DNA of 64,000 nucleotides from NCBI GenBank assembly GCA_903917345.1, contig CAIXAE010000010.1:1-64000 (forward strand), read 5' to 3'. The notes beneath the pieces were generated by a model. The model worked only from the letters and a program-made list of their open reading frames with translations. It ran no database searches and was not told where the DNA came from. Both the position numbers and the translations under genes were made by a program. Origin of the DNA: an uncultured Methylococcaceae bacterium (GTDB lineage: Bacteria > Pseudomonadota > Gammaproteobacteria > Methylococcales > Methylomonadaceae). Shown one piece after another: positions 21,935-37,135 of the stretch; the stretch's first letter is position 1; the number at the start of each line of letters is the position of its first letter.

Positions 21935-22291
21935 TATATCTGAATGATTATTTATGATATTTAATTTGGAAATCATCGTATTAATAGGGTCGTTTGAGGC
22001 ATTAAACACCGTATTTAAGATATGAAATTTGGAGTTCCAGATATTTAAAGCCTTGTTTTTAATACCTTAAATAGTTTATTTTATATTACAAGTGGGAAAG
22101 TAGGTATTACAAAGCCGTAATTTAATGTTACAAACGAAGTACTCAATATTAAAACCATTGGCTTTAATATCACATTAGGCGGATGAGATATCTAAAATAG
22201 TGTTTTTGATATTAAATAAAGAGTGAGAGACATCTAAATTTTATTTATTAATGTCATAAACGCTCTAGTAGTTATCTTATACTTCTTTAAG
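21935..22291. repeat. Array of 17 degenerate units with an exact 21-bp period
   Basis: Units begin at 21935 and every 21 bp thereafter to 22271, with no insertion or deletion across the run. On the + strand each starts with a conserved ten bases, consensus RATATYWMAA. Examples are GATATTTAAA at 22040, GATATCTAAA at 22187, GACATCTAAA at 22229 and GGTATTACAA at 22103. The other 11 bases differ in each unit. On the minus strand the motif reads roughly TTKWRATATY. It lies in the 626-bp gap between the ftsK start and the FN3-like gene stop. All reading frames contain stops and no unit is an exact copy of another. A weaker continuation is visible on the left in another register. Function unknown. 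Confidence 0.85.
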
Positions 22292-22358
22292 ACTTAACCT
22301 AACAGGTGTTCTAATCATTTGAATGCCTGTCAGATTAATGGATGATGGTGAAGCCGGT

Positions 22359-22976
22359 TTAATTAATCAACTTTGATACGGACGCGCAAAAATCTGTTAT
22401 GCCTACGGGCGTAACTCCGGCGCTTTTAACTTCTAAAATAGATCCCGTCTCTAAACCTTCAATAATGATAGAAGATTGGGTGGTAATAGTATAAAGCCCC
22501 CAGTCACCTTTTAGACCGGCTTTTGTGATCACTCTTATATCCCATCGGTAAGCCCCTGCTTTGGGGATTAATCTACGAACTACTTTTGCACTACCAGAAT
22601 GCGGCCCATCTTTAATGGCTAATTCTGCTTTATTTCGAGGCGCAGGTTGACCAGACACGTTAAAGCCACTGCTTAAGAGTTTAGTTTCATCTCCATTAGC
22701 TATTCTATTAACATAACCAACCAAGTGCTTAAACATTAAGGTAACCGCTATATCGCTGTCGTGCATGGCTGATTTAGCCGTATGGCTTCCATCTTCTGCA
22801 GCTAGAATGGCTAATTCAAGATTTTCAACTGCCAACCTAAGTGTCGATAAAGGAACATCGAAATTAATAAAGTAGGGGTTATCGGTCAGATGCGCGAGGA
22901 CATTTTTAAAGAATGTCGGTTTGGTTTTAATGGGAATTGAAACAAAATCTAATACCGCTTTGATAATTTTCATCAT
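22359..22976 (-). CDS. Uncharacterised protein with a fibronectin type III-like C-terminal domain
   Basis: About 205 residues. The ATG at 22976 (or the next codon, 22973) is chosen because AGGAATA precedes it; the frame is open to 23030. The N-terminal half is helical (KIIKAVLDFV, LRLAVENLELAILAAEDGSH, KHLVGYVNRIANGDETKLLS). The C-terminal half, from about residue 115, looks like one FN3-type beta-sandwich: KAELAIKDGPHSGSAKVV, then YRWDI, then SIIIEGLETGSILEVKSAGV. There is no signal peptide or membrane helix. Similar FN3-annotated proteins exist in environmental bacteria, but I know no function. It is followed 67 bp later on its own strand by the 21-bp array and then by ftsK. Confidence 0.65.
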   Translation of the reverse strand: MMKIIKAVLDFVSIPIKTKPTFFKNVLAHLTDNPYFINFDVPLSTLRLAVENLELAILAAEDGSHTAKSAMHDSDIAVTLMFKHLVGYVNRIANGDETKLLSSGFNVSGQPAPRNKAELAIKDGPHSGSAKVVRRLIPKAGAYRWDIRVITKAGLKGDWGLYTITTQSSIIIEGLETGSILEVKSAGVTPVGITDFCASVSKLIN

Positions 22977-23177
22977 TATTCCTAGATTAATGGCTGGATT
23001 GCCACTGCAAGACAATAGCCCCTTAATCAAACAATAGATATAAATATATGATTTATTAAATAGACCTAAATACTTCTTCTAGTTATTAAGTGACTATAAG
23101 CGCTTAAAATGAGATTTACTTAACCAACATTTACCCACATAATAAAACGATCTAATTACCCTTTGACTTTACCCTAG

Positions 23178-24140
<963 letters not shown>

Positions 24141-24194
24141 TCACCCTCAAGGTTCAGGTTAATCTTAAAAGCCTGAACCTTACCTTATCCTCTT

Positions 24195-24890
24195 ATGCAA
24201 TTAACACTTCTAGACCCTGACAACCCCAAAGAAGACTTTCCCGCCATAAAAAAAGCCTTAAAAGAGCCTAATGGTCTACTGGCGGTGGGTGGCTGTCTTT
24301 CTGCAACGCGCTTATTAAATGCTTATCGGCAAGGCATATTCCCTTGGTATAACGATGACGAGCCTATACTCTGGTGGTCACCCGACCCTCGTTTAGTGTT
24401 ATTCCCTGAGCAATTGATTATTTCTCAAAGCTTACGGAAAACCCTAAGAAAACAAAAATTCACCGTTACTATTGATAAAGCGTTTGCTCAGGTTATTACG
24501 GCTTGCGCTCAACCTCGTGCTGAGGAGTCAGGTACTTGGATAAGCAGTGATATTGAAAATGCTTACACTCAGCTACATAGACTGGGCTGTGCTCATTCAG
24601 CAGAGGCGTGGTTAGAAGGTGAACTCGTTGGAGGATTATACGGTGTCGCTATTGGCCAAGTTTTTTTTGGCGAATCTATGTTTCATAAGGCTACAGATGC
24701 GTCCAAAGTCGCATTCGCCACGCTCGTAGAAAAGTTGGAGTCTTGGGACTACCAACTGATTGACTGCCAAGTACACAGCGCCCATTTAGCCAGTTTAGGG
24801 GCTATCAATTTAAGTCGAAATGATTTTAAAACTCAACTCGACCAATACTGCGAACAACCCGCATCTCAACTTGCATGGCTGAGTGAATGA
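24195..24890 (+). CDS. aat: Leucyl/phenylalanyl-tRNA--protein transferase
   Basis: Adds Leu or Phe to proteins with N-terminal Lys or Arg, creating N-degrons for ClpS. The 231 residues carry the family segments GLLAVGGCLS, YRQGIFPWYNDDEPILWWSPDPR and GGLYGVAIGQVFFGESMF. The stop codon overlaps the ATG of bpt (ATGA), so the two transferases are translationally coupled. Confidence 0.97.
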   Translation: MQLTLLDPDNPKEDFPAIKKALKEPNGLLAVGGCLSATRLLNAYRQGIFPWYNDDEPILWWSPDPRLVLFPEQLIISQSLRKTLRKQKFTVTIDKAFAQVITACAQPRAEESGTWISSDIENAYTQLHRLGCAHSAEAWLEGELVGGLYGVAIGQVFFGESMFHKATDASKVAFATLVEKLESWDYQLIDCQVHSAHLASLGAINLSRNDFKTQLDQYCEQPASQLAWLSE

Positions 24891-25588
24891 TAGAAATCCC
24901 ACTATTTTTAAGCCAAGACTATCCGTGTAGTTATCTGGAAGGCTATCAATCAAGGTCTGCATTTGTGCATCCCAGCTTCCAAATGACGAACCCAATCTAT
25001 GCACAATTAATTAGCCAAGGTTTTCGTCGTAGTGGAGACGAAGTTTACACGCCCCATTGCCACACCTGCTCTGCATGCATTCCCGTCAGAATCCCTGTTT
25101 CGGAATTTAAACCTAATCGTAACCAAAAACGCTGTTTAAAGAAAAATATTAATACTCAAGCTAAAATAAAACCGGCCCTCTTTGAGCAAGCCCATTATGA
25201 GATGTATATGCGTTATCAGAATTCTCGTCATCAGGAGGGATCTATGGCCAACACGAGTCCCGAAGACTATATCTCCTTTTTAAGTAGCGCTTGGTGTGAC
25301 ACCGTATTTGTCGAGTTTTCTATTGATGGTGAGTTAGCGGGCATAGCGGTTGTAGATCAATTTGATGATGCCTGTTCTGCTGTCTATACTTTTTTTGAAC
25401 CTAAATTTGCTGATTACAGTCCTGGAGTTTATGCGGTGCTTTGGCAAATAGAACATTGTTTATCAACAAATAAAACGTTCTTATACCTAGGTCTTTGGAT
25501 AGAAGCTTGTAAGAAAATGAACTATAAAACAAATTATCAGCCCATTGAACTTTTGATCGAATCAGAATGGCAAACAATGCGTCATTAA
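24887..25588 (+). CDS. bpt: Aspartate/glutamate leucyltransferase
   Basis: Transfers Leu to N-terminal Asp or Glu, the second bacterial N-degron writer (Ate/Bpt family). The 233 residues have the N-terminal cysteine-containing segment YTPHCHTCSACIPVRIPV, and then YQNSRHQEGSM and the GNAT-like core typical of Bpt. It starts inside the aat stop codon. ClpS and ClpA, which act downstream, are encoded 2 kb away. Confidence 0.94.
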   Translation: MIEIPLFLSQDYPCSYLEGYQSRSAFVHPSFQMTNPIYAQLISQGFRRSGDEVYTPHCHTCSACIPVRIPVSEFKPNRNQKRCLKKNINTQAKIKPALFEQAHYEMYMRYQNSRHQEGSMANTSPEDYISFLSSAWCDTVFVEFSIDGELAGIAVVDQFDDACSAVYTFFEPKFADYSPGVYAVLWQIEHCLSTNKTFLYLGLWIEACKKMNYKTNYQPIELLIESEWQTMRH

Positions 25589-25612
25589 CTAACATTTAAG
25601 CGGACTGTCCTA

Positions 25613-25639
25613 TTGAAAAAAAACAGCTTATGTTATAAT
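25613..25639 (+). promoter_or_regulatory. Promoter of infA
   Basis: TTGAAA at 25613-25618, a 15-bp spacer, and an extended -10 TGTTATAAT ending at 25639. It lies 31 bp upstream of the infA ATG, indicating a separate transcript for the initiation factor. Confidence 0.65.
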
Positions 25640-25670
25640 GCAGAGTTTTTATTATTGAGACAATTTACAG

Positions 25671-25889
25671 ATGGCAAAAGAAGATCAAATTGAAATGGAA
25701 GGCAAAGTCATAGACACGCTTCCTAATACCATGTTCCGCGTTGAACTTGAGAATGGACACGTTGTGACTGCTCACATTTCTGGCAAAATGCGTAAACATT
25801 ACATTCGTATTCTTACGGGTGACAGCGTTAAAGTTGAAATGACACCTTATGATTTAACTAAAGGTCGCATCACTTTCCGTATGCGCTAA
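25671..25889 (+). CDS. infA: Translation initiation factor IF-1
   Basis: 72-residue OB-fold protein that occupies the ribosomal A site during initiation. The sequence is typical ([19 protein letters not shown], then [19 protein letters not shown] and [10 protein letters not shown]). It has its own promoter and converges on clpA. Confidence 0.98.
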   Translation: MAKEDQIEMEGKVIDTLPNTMFRVELENGHVVTAHISGKMRKHYIRILTGDSVKVEMTPYDLTKGRITFRMR

Positions 25890-25933
25890 TACCCCTTTTT
25901 AAAGGCCATTAGCGCTTACGCATACCGCTTATT

Positions 25934-28204
25934 TTAAGAGTTAACCTCTGACACTTCTAAAGCGTTACTCTCAATCACAAAAGCAATATCATCGTTTTCC
26001 ACATATATTTTGACATGACCACCCTGCGCGAGTTTGCCAAACAGCAAATCATTCGCTAGAGGTTTCTTGATTTTTTCTTGAATCAATCGCGCCATAGGTC
26101 TAGCACCCATTTTTGGATCACATCCATGCTCAGCTAACCAAAGCCTTGCGCTTTGATCCAGCGTCAGCGTCACATGCTTATCTGCCAATAATGCTTCTAA
26201 TTCAAAAATAAACTTATCAACCACATGACCTACGATAGAAATATCGAGCGGTTTAAATTGGATAATGGCATCTAATCGATTACGGAACTCAGGCGAAAAA
26301 CCTCTTTCTAAGGTTTTCATACTATCGCTGGCATGATCTTGCTGAGTAAAGCCCATCGATGCGCGACTACCCTCTTCTGCACCCGCATTGGTTGTCATGA
26401 CCAAAATAATATTTCTAAAATCAACTTTACGCCCATTGGTATCCGTTAATGAGCCATGATCCATCACTTGCAACAACAAGTTAAACACATCGGGATGCGC
26501 TTTTTCTAACTCATCCAACAATAATACGGCATGTGGATGCTTAGCAACTTGCTCGGTTAACAAGCCCCCTTGATCAAAACCTACATACCCCGGAGGCGCA
26601 CCGATTAATCTTGAGATAGTATGGCGCTCCATATATTCAGACATATCAAAACGGATCAACTCAACATCTAAAACTTTCGCCAATTGACGCGTTACTTCAG
26701 TCTTACCCACCCCTGTTGGGCCCGCAAAAACAAATGAACCTATAGTTTTTTGCGCATCACGTAACCCTGCTCTTGATAACTTGATAGCAGACGCTAAGGC
26801 AGAAATAGCCTCATCTTGACCAAATACCAACATTTTAAGATTTTTCTCTAGATTAGCTAATTTATCAATATCATTTGATGACACTGATTTAGCAGGCACG
26901 CGGGCAATTTTAGAAACGATGTCTTCAATATCAACCACATCAATCAATTGCTTGCGGTCAGCCTCTGAAGCCATGCGTTGTTTTGCACCGGCTTCATCAA
27001 TCACATCGATCGCCTTGTCCGGTAAATGTCTATCCGTAATGTATCTATCAGATAACTCGGCAGCCACGCGTAATGCGTCACTGGAATAACTCACATTATG
27101 ATGTTCTTCAAAACGTGATTTAAGGCCTTTTAAAATTGAGATTGTTTCTTCTACAGAAGGCTCAAGCACATCCACTTTTTGGAATCGGCGCGCCAAGGCG
27201 TGATCTTTTTCAAACACACCGCGATACTCTTGATAAGTCGTTGAACCAATACAGCGCAAATGTCCTGATGCCAAGGCAGGTTTAATCAAATTAGAGGCAT
27301 CCATATTGCCACCCGAAGCTGAACCTGCGCCAATAATGGTATGAATCTCATCTATAAATAAAATAGAGTCCGGTTCCTTTTTAAGCTGACTAATTAAAGC
27401 ATTAAGACGCTTTTCAAAATCCCCTCTATATTTAGTGCCGGCTACCAACGCACCTAAGTCTAAAGAATAAATCACACTATTCATTAATACTTCTGGCACA
27501 TTCTCTTCAACAATTCGCCTCGCCAAGCCTTCTGCAATAGCTGTTTTACCTACACCCGCCTCACCGACTAATAAGGGGTTATTTTTACGACGACGACAAA
27601 GCGTTTGAATAGTACGCTCAATCTCTAACTCTCGTCCTATTAAAGGATCGATACGCCCTTGAATGGCTTCTTCATTTAAATTGGTGGTGTATTTATCTAA
27701 AGGACTGGCAGACTCTGCCTCAGCACTCACAGCCTCAGCCGATTGCTCGGTAGGATTCTCTTTCTCTAAATCTGTTTTTGAAACACCGTGCGCTAAATAA
27801 TTAACCACATCTAATCGGGAAACATCTTGTTGGCTTAATAAATAAACGGCATGTGAGTCTTGCTCACTGAACAACGCTACAAATAAATTAGCGCCTGTGA
27901 CTTCTTTCTTATCAGACGCTTGGACATGAAACACGGCGCGTTGCAAAACACGTTGGAAGCCTAAAGTCGGCTGTGTTTCTCTTTGTACGCCCAAGGGGAT
28001 TAAGGACATGGTATCCTCGAGATACTCAGATAACTGCTCATGCAATGCTTGAAGATCACAACCACAGGCTCTCATAATGACTTCAGCGGCAGAGTTATCG
28101 AGCAACTCCAATAAAAGATGTTCAACAGTAATAAACTCATGGCGCTTGTCTTGCGCGTTCTTAAAAGCTTTATTTAACGTAACTTCCAATTCTTTACTTA
28201 ACAT
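25934..28204 (-). CDS. clpA: ATP-dependent Clp protease ATP-binding subunit ClpA
   Basis: Unfoldase that feeds ClpP and accepts ClpS-delivered N-degron substrates. It has about 756 residues. The N-domain ([11 protein letters not shown]) is followed by two AAA+ modules with Walker A motifs GEAGVGKTA and GPTGVGKTE and Walker B motifs including [10 protein letters not shown] and [10 protein letters not shown]. The ATG at 28204 is chosen because GGAG precedes it and homologues start there, though the frame extends to 28237. clpS ends 12 bp upstream on the same strand. Confidence 0.97.
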   Translation of the reverse strand: MLSKELEVTLNKAFKNAQDKRHEFITVEHLLLELLDNSAAEVIMRACGCDLQALHEQLSEYLEDTMSLIPLGVQRETQPTLGFQRVLQRAVFHVQASDKKEVTGANLFVALFSEQDSHAVYLLSQQDVSRLDVVNYLAHGVSKTDLEKENPTEQSAEAVSAEAESASPLDKYTTNLNEEAIQGRIDPLIGRELEIERTIQTLCRRRKNNPLLVGEAGVGKTAIAEGLARRIVEENVPEVLMNSVIYSLDLGALVAGTKYRGDFEKRLNALISQLKKEPDSILFIDEIHTIIGAGSASGGNMDASNLIKPALASGHLRCIGSTTYQEYRGVFEKDHALARRFQKVDVLEPSVEETISILKGLKSRFEEHHNVSYSSDALRVAAELSDRYITDRHLPDKAIDVIDEAGAKQRMASEADRKQLIDVVDIEDIVSKIARVPAKSVSSNDIDKLANLEKNLKMLVFGQDEAISALASAIKLSRAGLRDAQKTIGSFVFAGPTGVGKTEVTRQLAKVLDVELIRFDMSEYMERHTISRLIGAPPGYVGFDQGGLLTEQVAKHPHAVLLLDELEKAHPDVFNLLLQVMDHGSLTDTNGRKVDFRNIILVMTTNAGAEEGSRASMGFTQQDHASDSMKTLERGFSPEFRNRLDAIIQFKPLDISIVGHVVDKFIFELEALLADKHVTLTLDQSARLWLAEHGCDPKMGARPMARLIQEKIKKPLANDLLFGKLAQGGHVKIYVENDDIAFVIESNALEVSEVNS

Positions 28205-28215
28205 AAACGCTCCAC

Positions 28216-28539
28216 TTAGACTTCTTCCATTGAACACAACAATGGATGTTGATTTTCTCTTGAATAATCGTTAACGATATACACTTTTGTTTCTGCAACT
28301 TCTTTTGAATAAATACCGCATACACCCACACCCTGAGTATGAACTTGCAACATCACCATCGTCGCTTTATCTTCTGACATATTAAAAAAATCCATCAAGA
28401 TTTCGATAACAAAATCCATCGGCGTAAAATCATCGTTTAATAAAATAACTTTGTATAGCGGGGGCTTCTTTAATTTTGGCTTAGCTTCCTGAACCGCTAA
28501 GTCATCATCAGTATGTTTTAAGGGGTCAAAATCAGACAT
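28216..28539 (-). CDS. clpS: ClpA adaptor protein ClpS
   Basis: N-recognin of about 107 residues. The core YKVILLNDDFTPMDFVIEIL gives the acidic binding pocket for N-terminal Leu, Phe, Trp and Tyr, and MLQVHTQGVGVCGIYSKEVAE follows. The start at 28539 (MSDFDPL) removes an upstream in-frame extension that has no ClpS character. It is co-transcribed with clpA. Confidence 0.97.
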   Translation of the reverse strand: MSDFDPLKHTDDDLAVQEAKPKLKKPPLYKVILLNDDFTPMDFVIEILMDFFNMSEDKATMVMLQVHTQGVGVCGIYSKEVAETKVYIVNDYSRENQHPLLCSMEEV

Positions 28540-28752
28540 ATTTACAAATAAAAAATCTTTCAAAGCTAAACAATAGTGCCAATAGTAATTTAATTCAAGT
28601 ATAAGCACACCACAAATTTGACCGCTACTCGTCAACTCACTCAAACTCAACTTTAAACAAAGTTCAGTATTAACTTGCACAACCCATTTTTATCAACATA
28701 AGCCCCTAATATCTAGTAATATATCGGGTTTTATTTAAGTTGGAAATCATCA

Positions 28753-29206
28753 ATGGTTTGGAAACCGCATGTTACTGTTGCAGCTATCATAGAACGAGAT
28801 AATCGGTTTTTATTAGTTGAAGAAGAAACACCTCACGGCTTACAATTTAACCAACCTGCTGGTCATTTTGAACAAAATGAAGATCTTATTAGCGCCGTAA
28901 AACGTGAAGTTATTGAAGAAACGGCTTGGCAATTTGAGCCGTCTGAACTCATTTCAGTACAACTGTGGCGTAAAAGCCCAGAAGCCCCTACCTTTCTAAG
29001 ATTCTGCTTTACAGGGGAATGTCACAGCCATAACCCTGATCTAGCTTTAGATACCGGCATAGTTGCCACACATTGGCTAACACGTGATCAAATTGCAGCC
29101 CAACAACATCGGCTTCGTAGTCCTTTAGTTTTATTTAGCATCGACGAATATTTAAGTGGCCAACGCTATCCTTTATCTTTTATTAAATCCTTTTTAGATA
29201 TTAATA

Positions 29207-29214
<8 letters not shown>
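28753..29214 (+). CDS. nudJ: Nudix phosphatase NudJ
   Basis: 153-residue Nudix hydrolase. The Nudix box starts at Gly37 (GHFEQNEDL) and ends with REVIEETAW. In E. coli NudJ acts on nucleoside di- and triphosphates and the thiamine precursor HMP-PP. It overlaps the start of mnmA by 8 bp. nudJ-mnmA-purB order is the enterobacterial one, with hflD missing, which supports the name. Confidence 0.88.
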
Positions 29215-31704
<2,490 letters not shown>

Positions 31705-31741
31705 AACACATATAAGTGGTATCGATTAAGCCTGAACCCCT

Positions 31742-31770
31742 AAAAAAAGAGGAGCTATTGCTCCTCTTTT
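31742..31770. terminator. Terminator after purB
   Basis: An 8-bp stem (AGAGGAGC with GCTCCTCT, loop TATT) with A-run and T-run flanks. It can also serve the convergent membrane-protein gene. Confidence 0.88.
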
Positions 31771-31816
31771 CATTTTACTAGCCATAAGCTATTTCTTTAC
31801 AAATCTCTGTGACTTA

Positions 31817-32329
31817 TTAAATATCCATAAACAACATGGGCAACCCATAGGTCAAAACAAAATAACTAAACGCCAATATAACGCTAACACTCATTTTCGT
31901 CATAAACGACTGGCGCAAAATATAACTCACAATAGCGATATACCAAATAACCAACCCCACAGCGATCGCAATTGAAACTTCTTCAGCATAATGATAATGC
32001 TTCATGACCAAATAAAAATAAAGCCCTTCTGTCATGGTCGCTAAAGTCATAATGAAATTTTCACAGACAAAAATAGCGATATACATTTGATTGAAATATT
32101 GCCACTTTTTAAAATATAACAAATAAGCTGCAATCGATGAAAAAGCCATAATAGTCCGCAAAGATACCTCTAAAGTGCCATCTGCGGGGTCTGCTATCAA
32201 ACTTTCTACAATAATGCCCGAAACAAGATAGAAAATAACGGCTTTCCACATGAAGGCCTTTGAAGGAAATAACTCAATAGGATTATTTCTAAACCAACAC
32301 AAAGAAAGATATTTGATTAATAAATTCAT
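31817..32329 (-). CDS. Multi-pass membrane protein, unknown function
   Basis: 170 residues with about five membrane helices (about 27-45, 58-72, 80-103, 118-137, 145-165). An aromatic, basic N-terminus (CWFRNNPIELFPSKAFMWKA) resembles small YIP1-like inner membrane proteins, but I cannot assign a family with confidence. It is a single gene between purB and mgtE. Confidence 0.6.
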   Translation of the reverse strand: MNLLIKYLSLCWFRNNPIELFPSKAFMWKAVIFYLVSGIIVESLIADPADGTLEVSLRTIMAFSSIAAYLLYFKKWQYFNQMYIAIFVCENFIMTLATMTEGLYFYLVMKHYHYAEEVSIAIAVGLVIWYIAIVSYILRQSFMTKMSVSVILAFSYFVLTYGLPMLFMDI

Positions 32330-32446
32330 CTGAAAAAAACTCTAACTTAACTAAAACAGGTATTAAAACGGGGAAAATAAATTCAAGGCGCTATTATACT
32401 CAATACTTATAGATGACTCAGTGAAGAATTTCTTACTAACAATTGT

Positions 32447-33892
32447 TTATTTAATTAAAAACAAACTCGCCAACCCTAAGAAAATAAAGAAACCCATCGA
32501 ATCTGTAACCGCCGTTAAGATAACACTTGTTCCAACAGCGGGATCTCTACCCAATTTATGGCGCAACAAAGGAATAGCCAAGCCGACGACAGCGGCCAAC
32601 AATAAATTGATAAACATCGCTACGGCCATAACTACCGAAAGTGAGATATCCCAATACAATAAGTAACTCAGCAAACCCATAATCAGGCCAATAAAAGTCC
32701 CATTAATCAGAGATAAACCCAACTCTTTCGTAATCATACGACCCACATTACTCGCATTAATATGCCCTAAGGCTAAAGAACGAATAATTAACATACTGGT
32801 TTGATTACCCGTATTACCCCCCATAGCGGCAATAATAGGCATAAGCGATGCCAAAGACACTAATTGCAAAATGATATCTTCAAAAATACCAATAATACGC
32901 GTTGATATAAATGCCGTACCGATATTAATTAATAACCAGCCCCAACGATTTCTAGCAGACTTCCAGACACTTGAGAACAAATCCTCTTCTTCACCTACAC
33001 CGGCTTGAATTAACAAATCCTCATCTGTTTTTTCGCGAATAAAATCTAAAATATTATCTACACAAAGGCGGCCTTGTAGGCGACCCTCACTATCAACTAC
33101 GGGTGCAGAAATTAAATCATAACGCTCAAAGGCCCTAGCGGCTTCAGCTGTTTCTTGATCGATTTGAAACCGAATAAAATCCGTCACCATCACTTCAGAA
33201 ACTTGTTGGGAGGGCAAATGCGTCAACAAACGTTGTAAAGGTAAGACACCCTGCACCTTATCAAACTGATCAACCACAAATAATTTATCAGTATGACTGG
33301 GTAATTTACCCAGCTTTCTTATATAGCCAATAATGGCTTTTAAATTTAAATCTTCTCTAATGGTAATCATGCCAAAATCCATCAGAGCACCCACCTGATT
33401 ATCTTGATATGACAAAATATCATTCAGATGCTGACGCTCTTCGCTATTTAGTGTGCGGAGGATCTTTAACATCGCTCGCTTAGGAAGATCGGATGCAATG
33501 TCTGCCAATTCATCGGCATTCAATTGACCCGCCACCGTCGCTAACTCTTCAGGGGCCATCCCTGATATCAACGTGTGCCTTACAGCATCTGAAACTTCTA
33601 AAAGAACTTGACCTTCATGCTGAGACTTAACAGCATCCCATGCTATTTCACGCTGATCTAAAGGAAGTGATTCTAGAATATAAGCAATATCTGCGGGATG
33701 TAAATCTTCAAACTTTTCCTGCAGACGCGCTTGATGTTGATTATGCAGAAGTGCTTCAACCAAATCATGATGAGCACCCGGCCCTCTTTCAAGGAGGGAT
33801 TTTTCGATATGCTGTTTTTCAAGCAAACTGATAACATCTTGAAGCTGATGCTCTAAGAATTGTGCCGAATTATTTTTTTCAGATGATTGCAT
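32447..33892 (-). CDS. mgtE: Magnesium transporter MgtE
   Basis: Mg2+-gated Mg2+ channel of about 481 residues. It has an N-terminal helical MgtE_N domain (PADIAYILESLP), two CBS domains (about 135-260), and five C-terminal membrane helices with the pore segments AMGGNTGNQTS and ALGHI. The ATG at 33892 (MQSSEKN) is preferred because AAAGAGCAG precedes it; the frame extends to 33937. It is a single-gene unit. Confidence 0.93.
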   Translation of the reverse strand: MQSSEKNNSAQFLEHQLQDVISLLEKQHIEKSLLERGPGAHHDLVEALLHNQHQARLQEKFEDLHPADIAYILESLPLDQREIAWDAVKSQHEGQVLLEVSDAVRHTLISGMAPEELATVAGQLNADELADIASDLPKRAMLKILRTLNSEERQHLNDILSYQDNQVGALMDFGMITIREDLNLKAIIGYIRKLGKLPSHTDKLFVVDQFDKVQGVLPLQRLLTHLPSQQVSEVMVTDFIRFQIDQETAEAARAFERYDLISAPVVDSEGRLQGRLCVDNILDFIREKTDEDLLIQAGVGEEEDLFSSVWKSARNRWGWLLINIGTAFISTRIIGIFEDIILQLVSLASLMPIIAAMGGNTGNQTSMLIIRSLALGHINASNVGRMITKELGLSLINGTFIGLIMGLLSYLLYWDISLSVVMAVAMFINLLLAAVVGLAIPLLRHKLGRDPAVGTSVILTAVTDSMGFFIFLGLASLFLIK

Positions 33893-34009
33893 AGTACACT
33901 GCTCTTTATTCATTAAAGATGAAACATCAGTCTTCACCTATAAGACTGACACGGCTTTATTGCCTCAAGTTGTCCTACCGCTTTTAACTCTTATTCCGGC
34001 TATAACAGC

Positions 34010-36155
<2,146 letters not shown>

Positions 36156-36192
36156 TTAAACGCCGCCACACTTAAAACCAACTGATAAAAAC

Positions 36193-36226
36193 AAAAAAAG
36201 CCCCGTCATAAAGGACGGAGCTTTTT
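36193..36226 (-). terminator. Attenuator or terminator between rpmA and obg
   Basis: On the minus strand, AAAAAGCTCCGTC pairs with GACGGGGCTTTTTTT with one mismatch, followed by a T-run. It may reduce obg-proB expression relative to the ribosomal protein genes. Confidence 0.7.
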
Positions 36227-36289
36227 CAAAGCCTTCGGGTTAATCTATATAACCCTACTATCATAGCCGTTTACAATCAATCTATACGC

Positions 36290-36547
36290 TTAAGCAGTAA
36301 CGATGCTGATATATTTACGACTATTTGGACCTTTAATTTGGAAAGCAACTTTACCATCTGCAGTAGCAAATATAGTATGGTCTTTACCAATACCTACATT
36401 GTCACCTGGGTGAAATTGAGTGCCACGTTGACGAACAATAATGTTGCCTGCAATAACTGATTCACCGCCGTAACGTTTAACGCCTAAACGTTTCGCATTA
36501 GAATCACGACCGTTTCGGGTACTACCACCAGCTTTCTTATGAGCCAT
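36290..36547 (-). CDS. rpmA: 50S ribosomal protein L27
   Basis: 85 residues with the standard [20 protein letters not shown] start whose tail reaches the peptidyl transferase centre. There is no N-terminal cleavage extension. It lies 17 bp downstream of rplU. Confidence 0.98.
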   Translation of the reverse strand: MAHKKAGGSTRNGRDSNAKRLGVKRYGGESVIAGNIIVRQRGTQFHPGDNVGIGKDHTIFATADGKVAFQIKGPNSRKYISIVTA

Positions 36548-36564
36548 TTTTTAACTCCTAGTTC

Positions 36565-36876
36565 TTAAGCAGAAATGCCAGTAATCTGGACTTCTGTGTA
36601 ATATTGACGGTGCCCCATTTTTTTCATATGGTGCTTACGTCTTCTGAATTTAATTATTCTAACTTTGTCATGTCTACCTTGAGACAAAACAGTCGCTGTA
36701 ACTTTACCACCTTCAATGAAAGGAAGGCCCACTTTAACAGCGTCGTCTGATTGAATCATCAGTACTTTATCGAATTCTATGCTGTCGCCAACTCCTAGCT
36801 CCAACTTTTCTATTTTTAAATAAGTACCTTCTTCAACGCGGTACTGTTTACCACCTGTTTGAATTACCGCATACAT
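36565..36876 (-). CDS. rplU: 50S ribosomal protein L21
   Basis: 103 residues starting [17 protein letters not shown], the exact family start. The frame extends six codons upstream, but that part is not conserved. It is first gene of rplU-rpmA-obg-proB. Confidence 0.98.
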   Translation of the reverse strand: MYAVIQTGGKQYRVEEGTYLKIEKLELGVGDSIEFDKVLMIQSDDAVKVGLPFIEGGKVTATVLSQGRHDKVRIIKFRRRKHHMKKMGHRQYYTEVQITGISA

Positions 36877-37135
36877 CTGAGCAAGCTCCATCAAGCATTA
36901 ATCTATTAAAATTTAATCGACAATTATATTTTTAAAAACCCACCTAGTCAATCAAAATTAACTTTTAAACCATATCTTGATAAAAATTGTTTACCTCATC
37001 ACACACAGCCAAGCAAATTTTTAATCGCATGGGCAGTCGGCTTTTTATTACGCTATAATATTACGCATAAAGATGCATTTTATGAAGCATCATTACTATA
37101 GACAATAAAACTCCACAGGGCCGGCTTTAAAATCA

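Noticed and set aside
21935-22291. CRISPR array
   Set aside because: The unit is only 21 bp, the conserved half is degenerate, no unit is identical to another and no cas gene is nearby.
21935-22291. Coding heptapeptide repeats (21 bp equals seven codons)
   Set aside because: The longest minus-strand frame has stops in several units and the variable half shows no amino-acid pattern; no start or ribosome site fits. A decayed coding repeat is possible but less likely than a DNA-level array.
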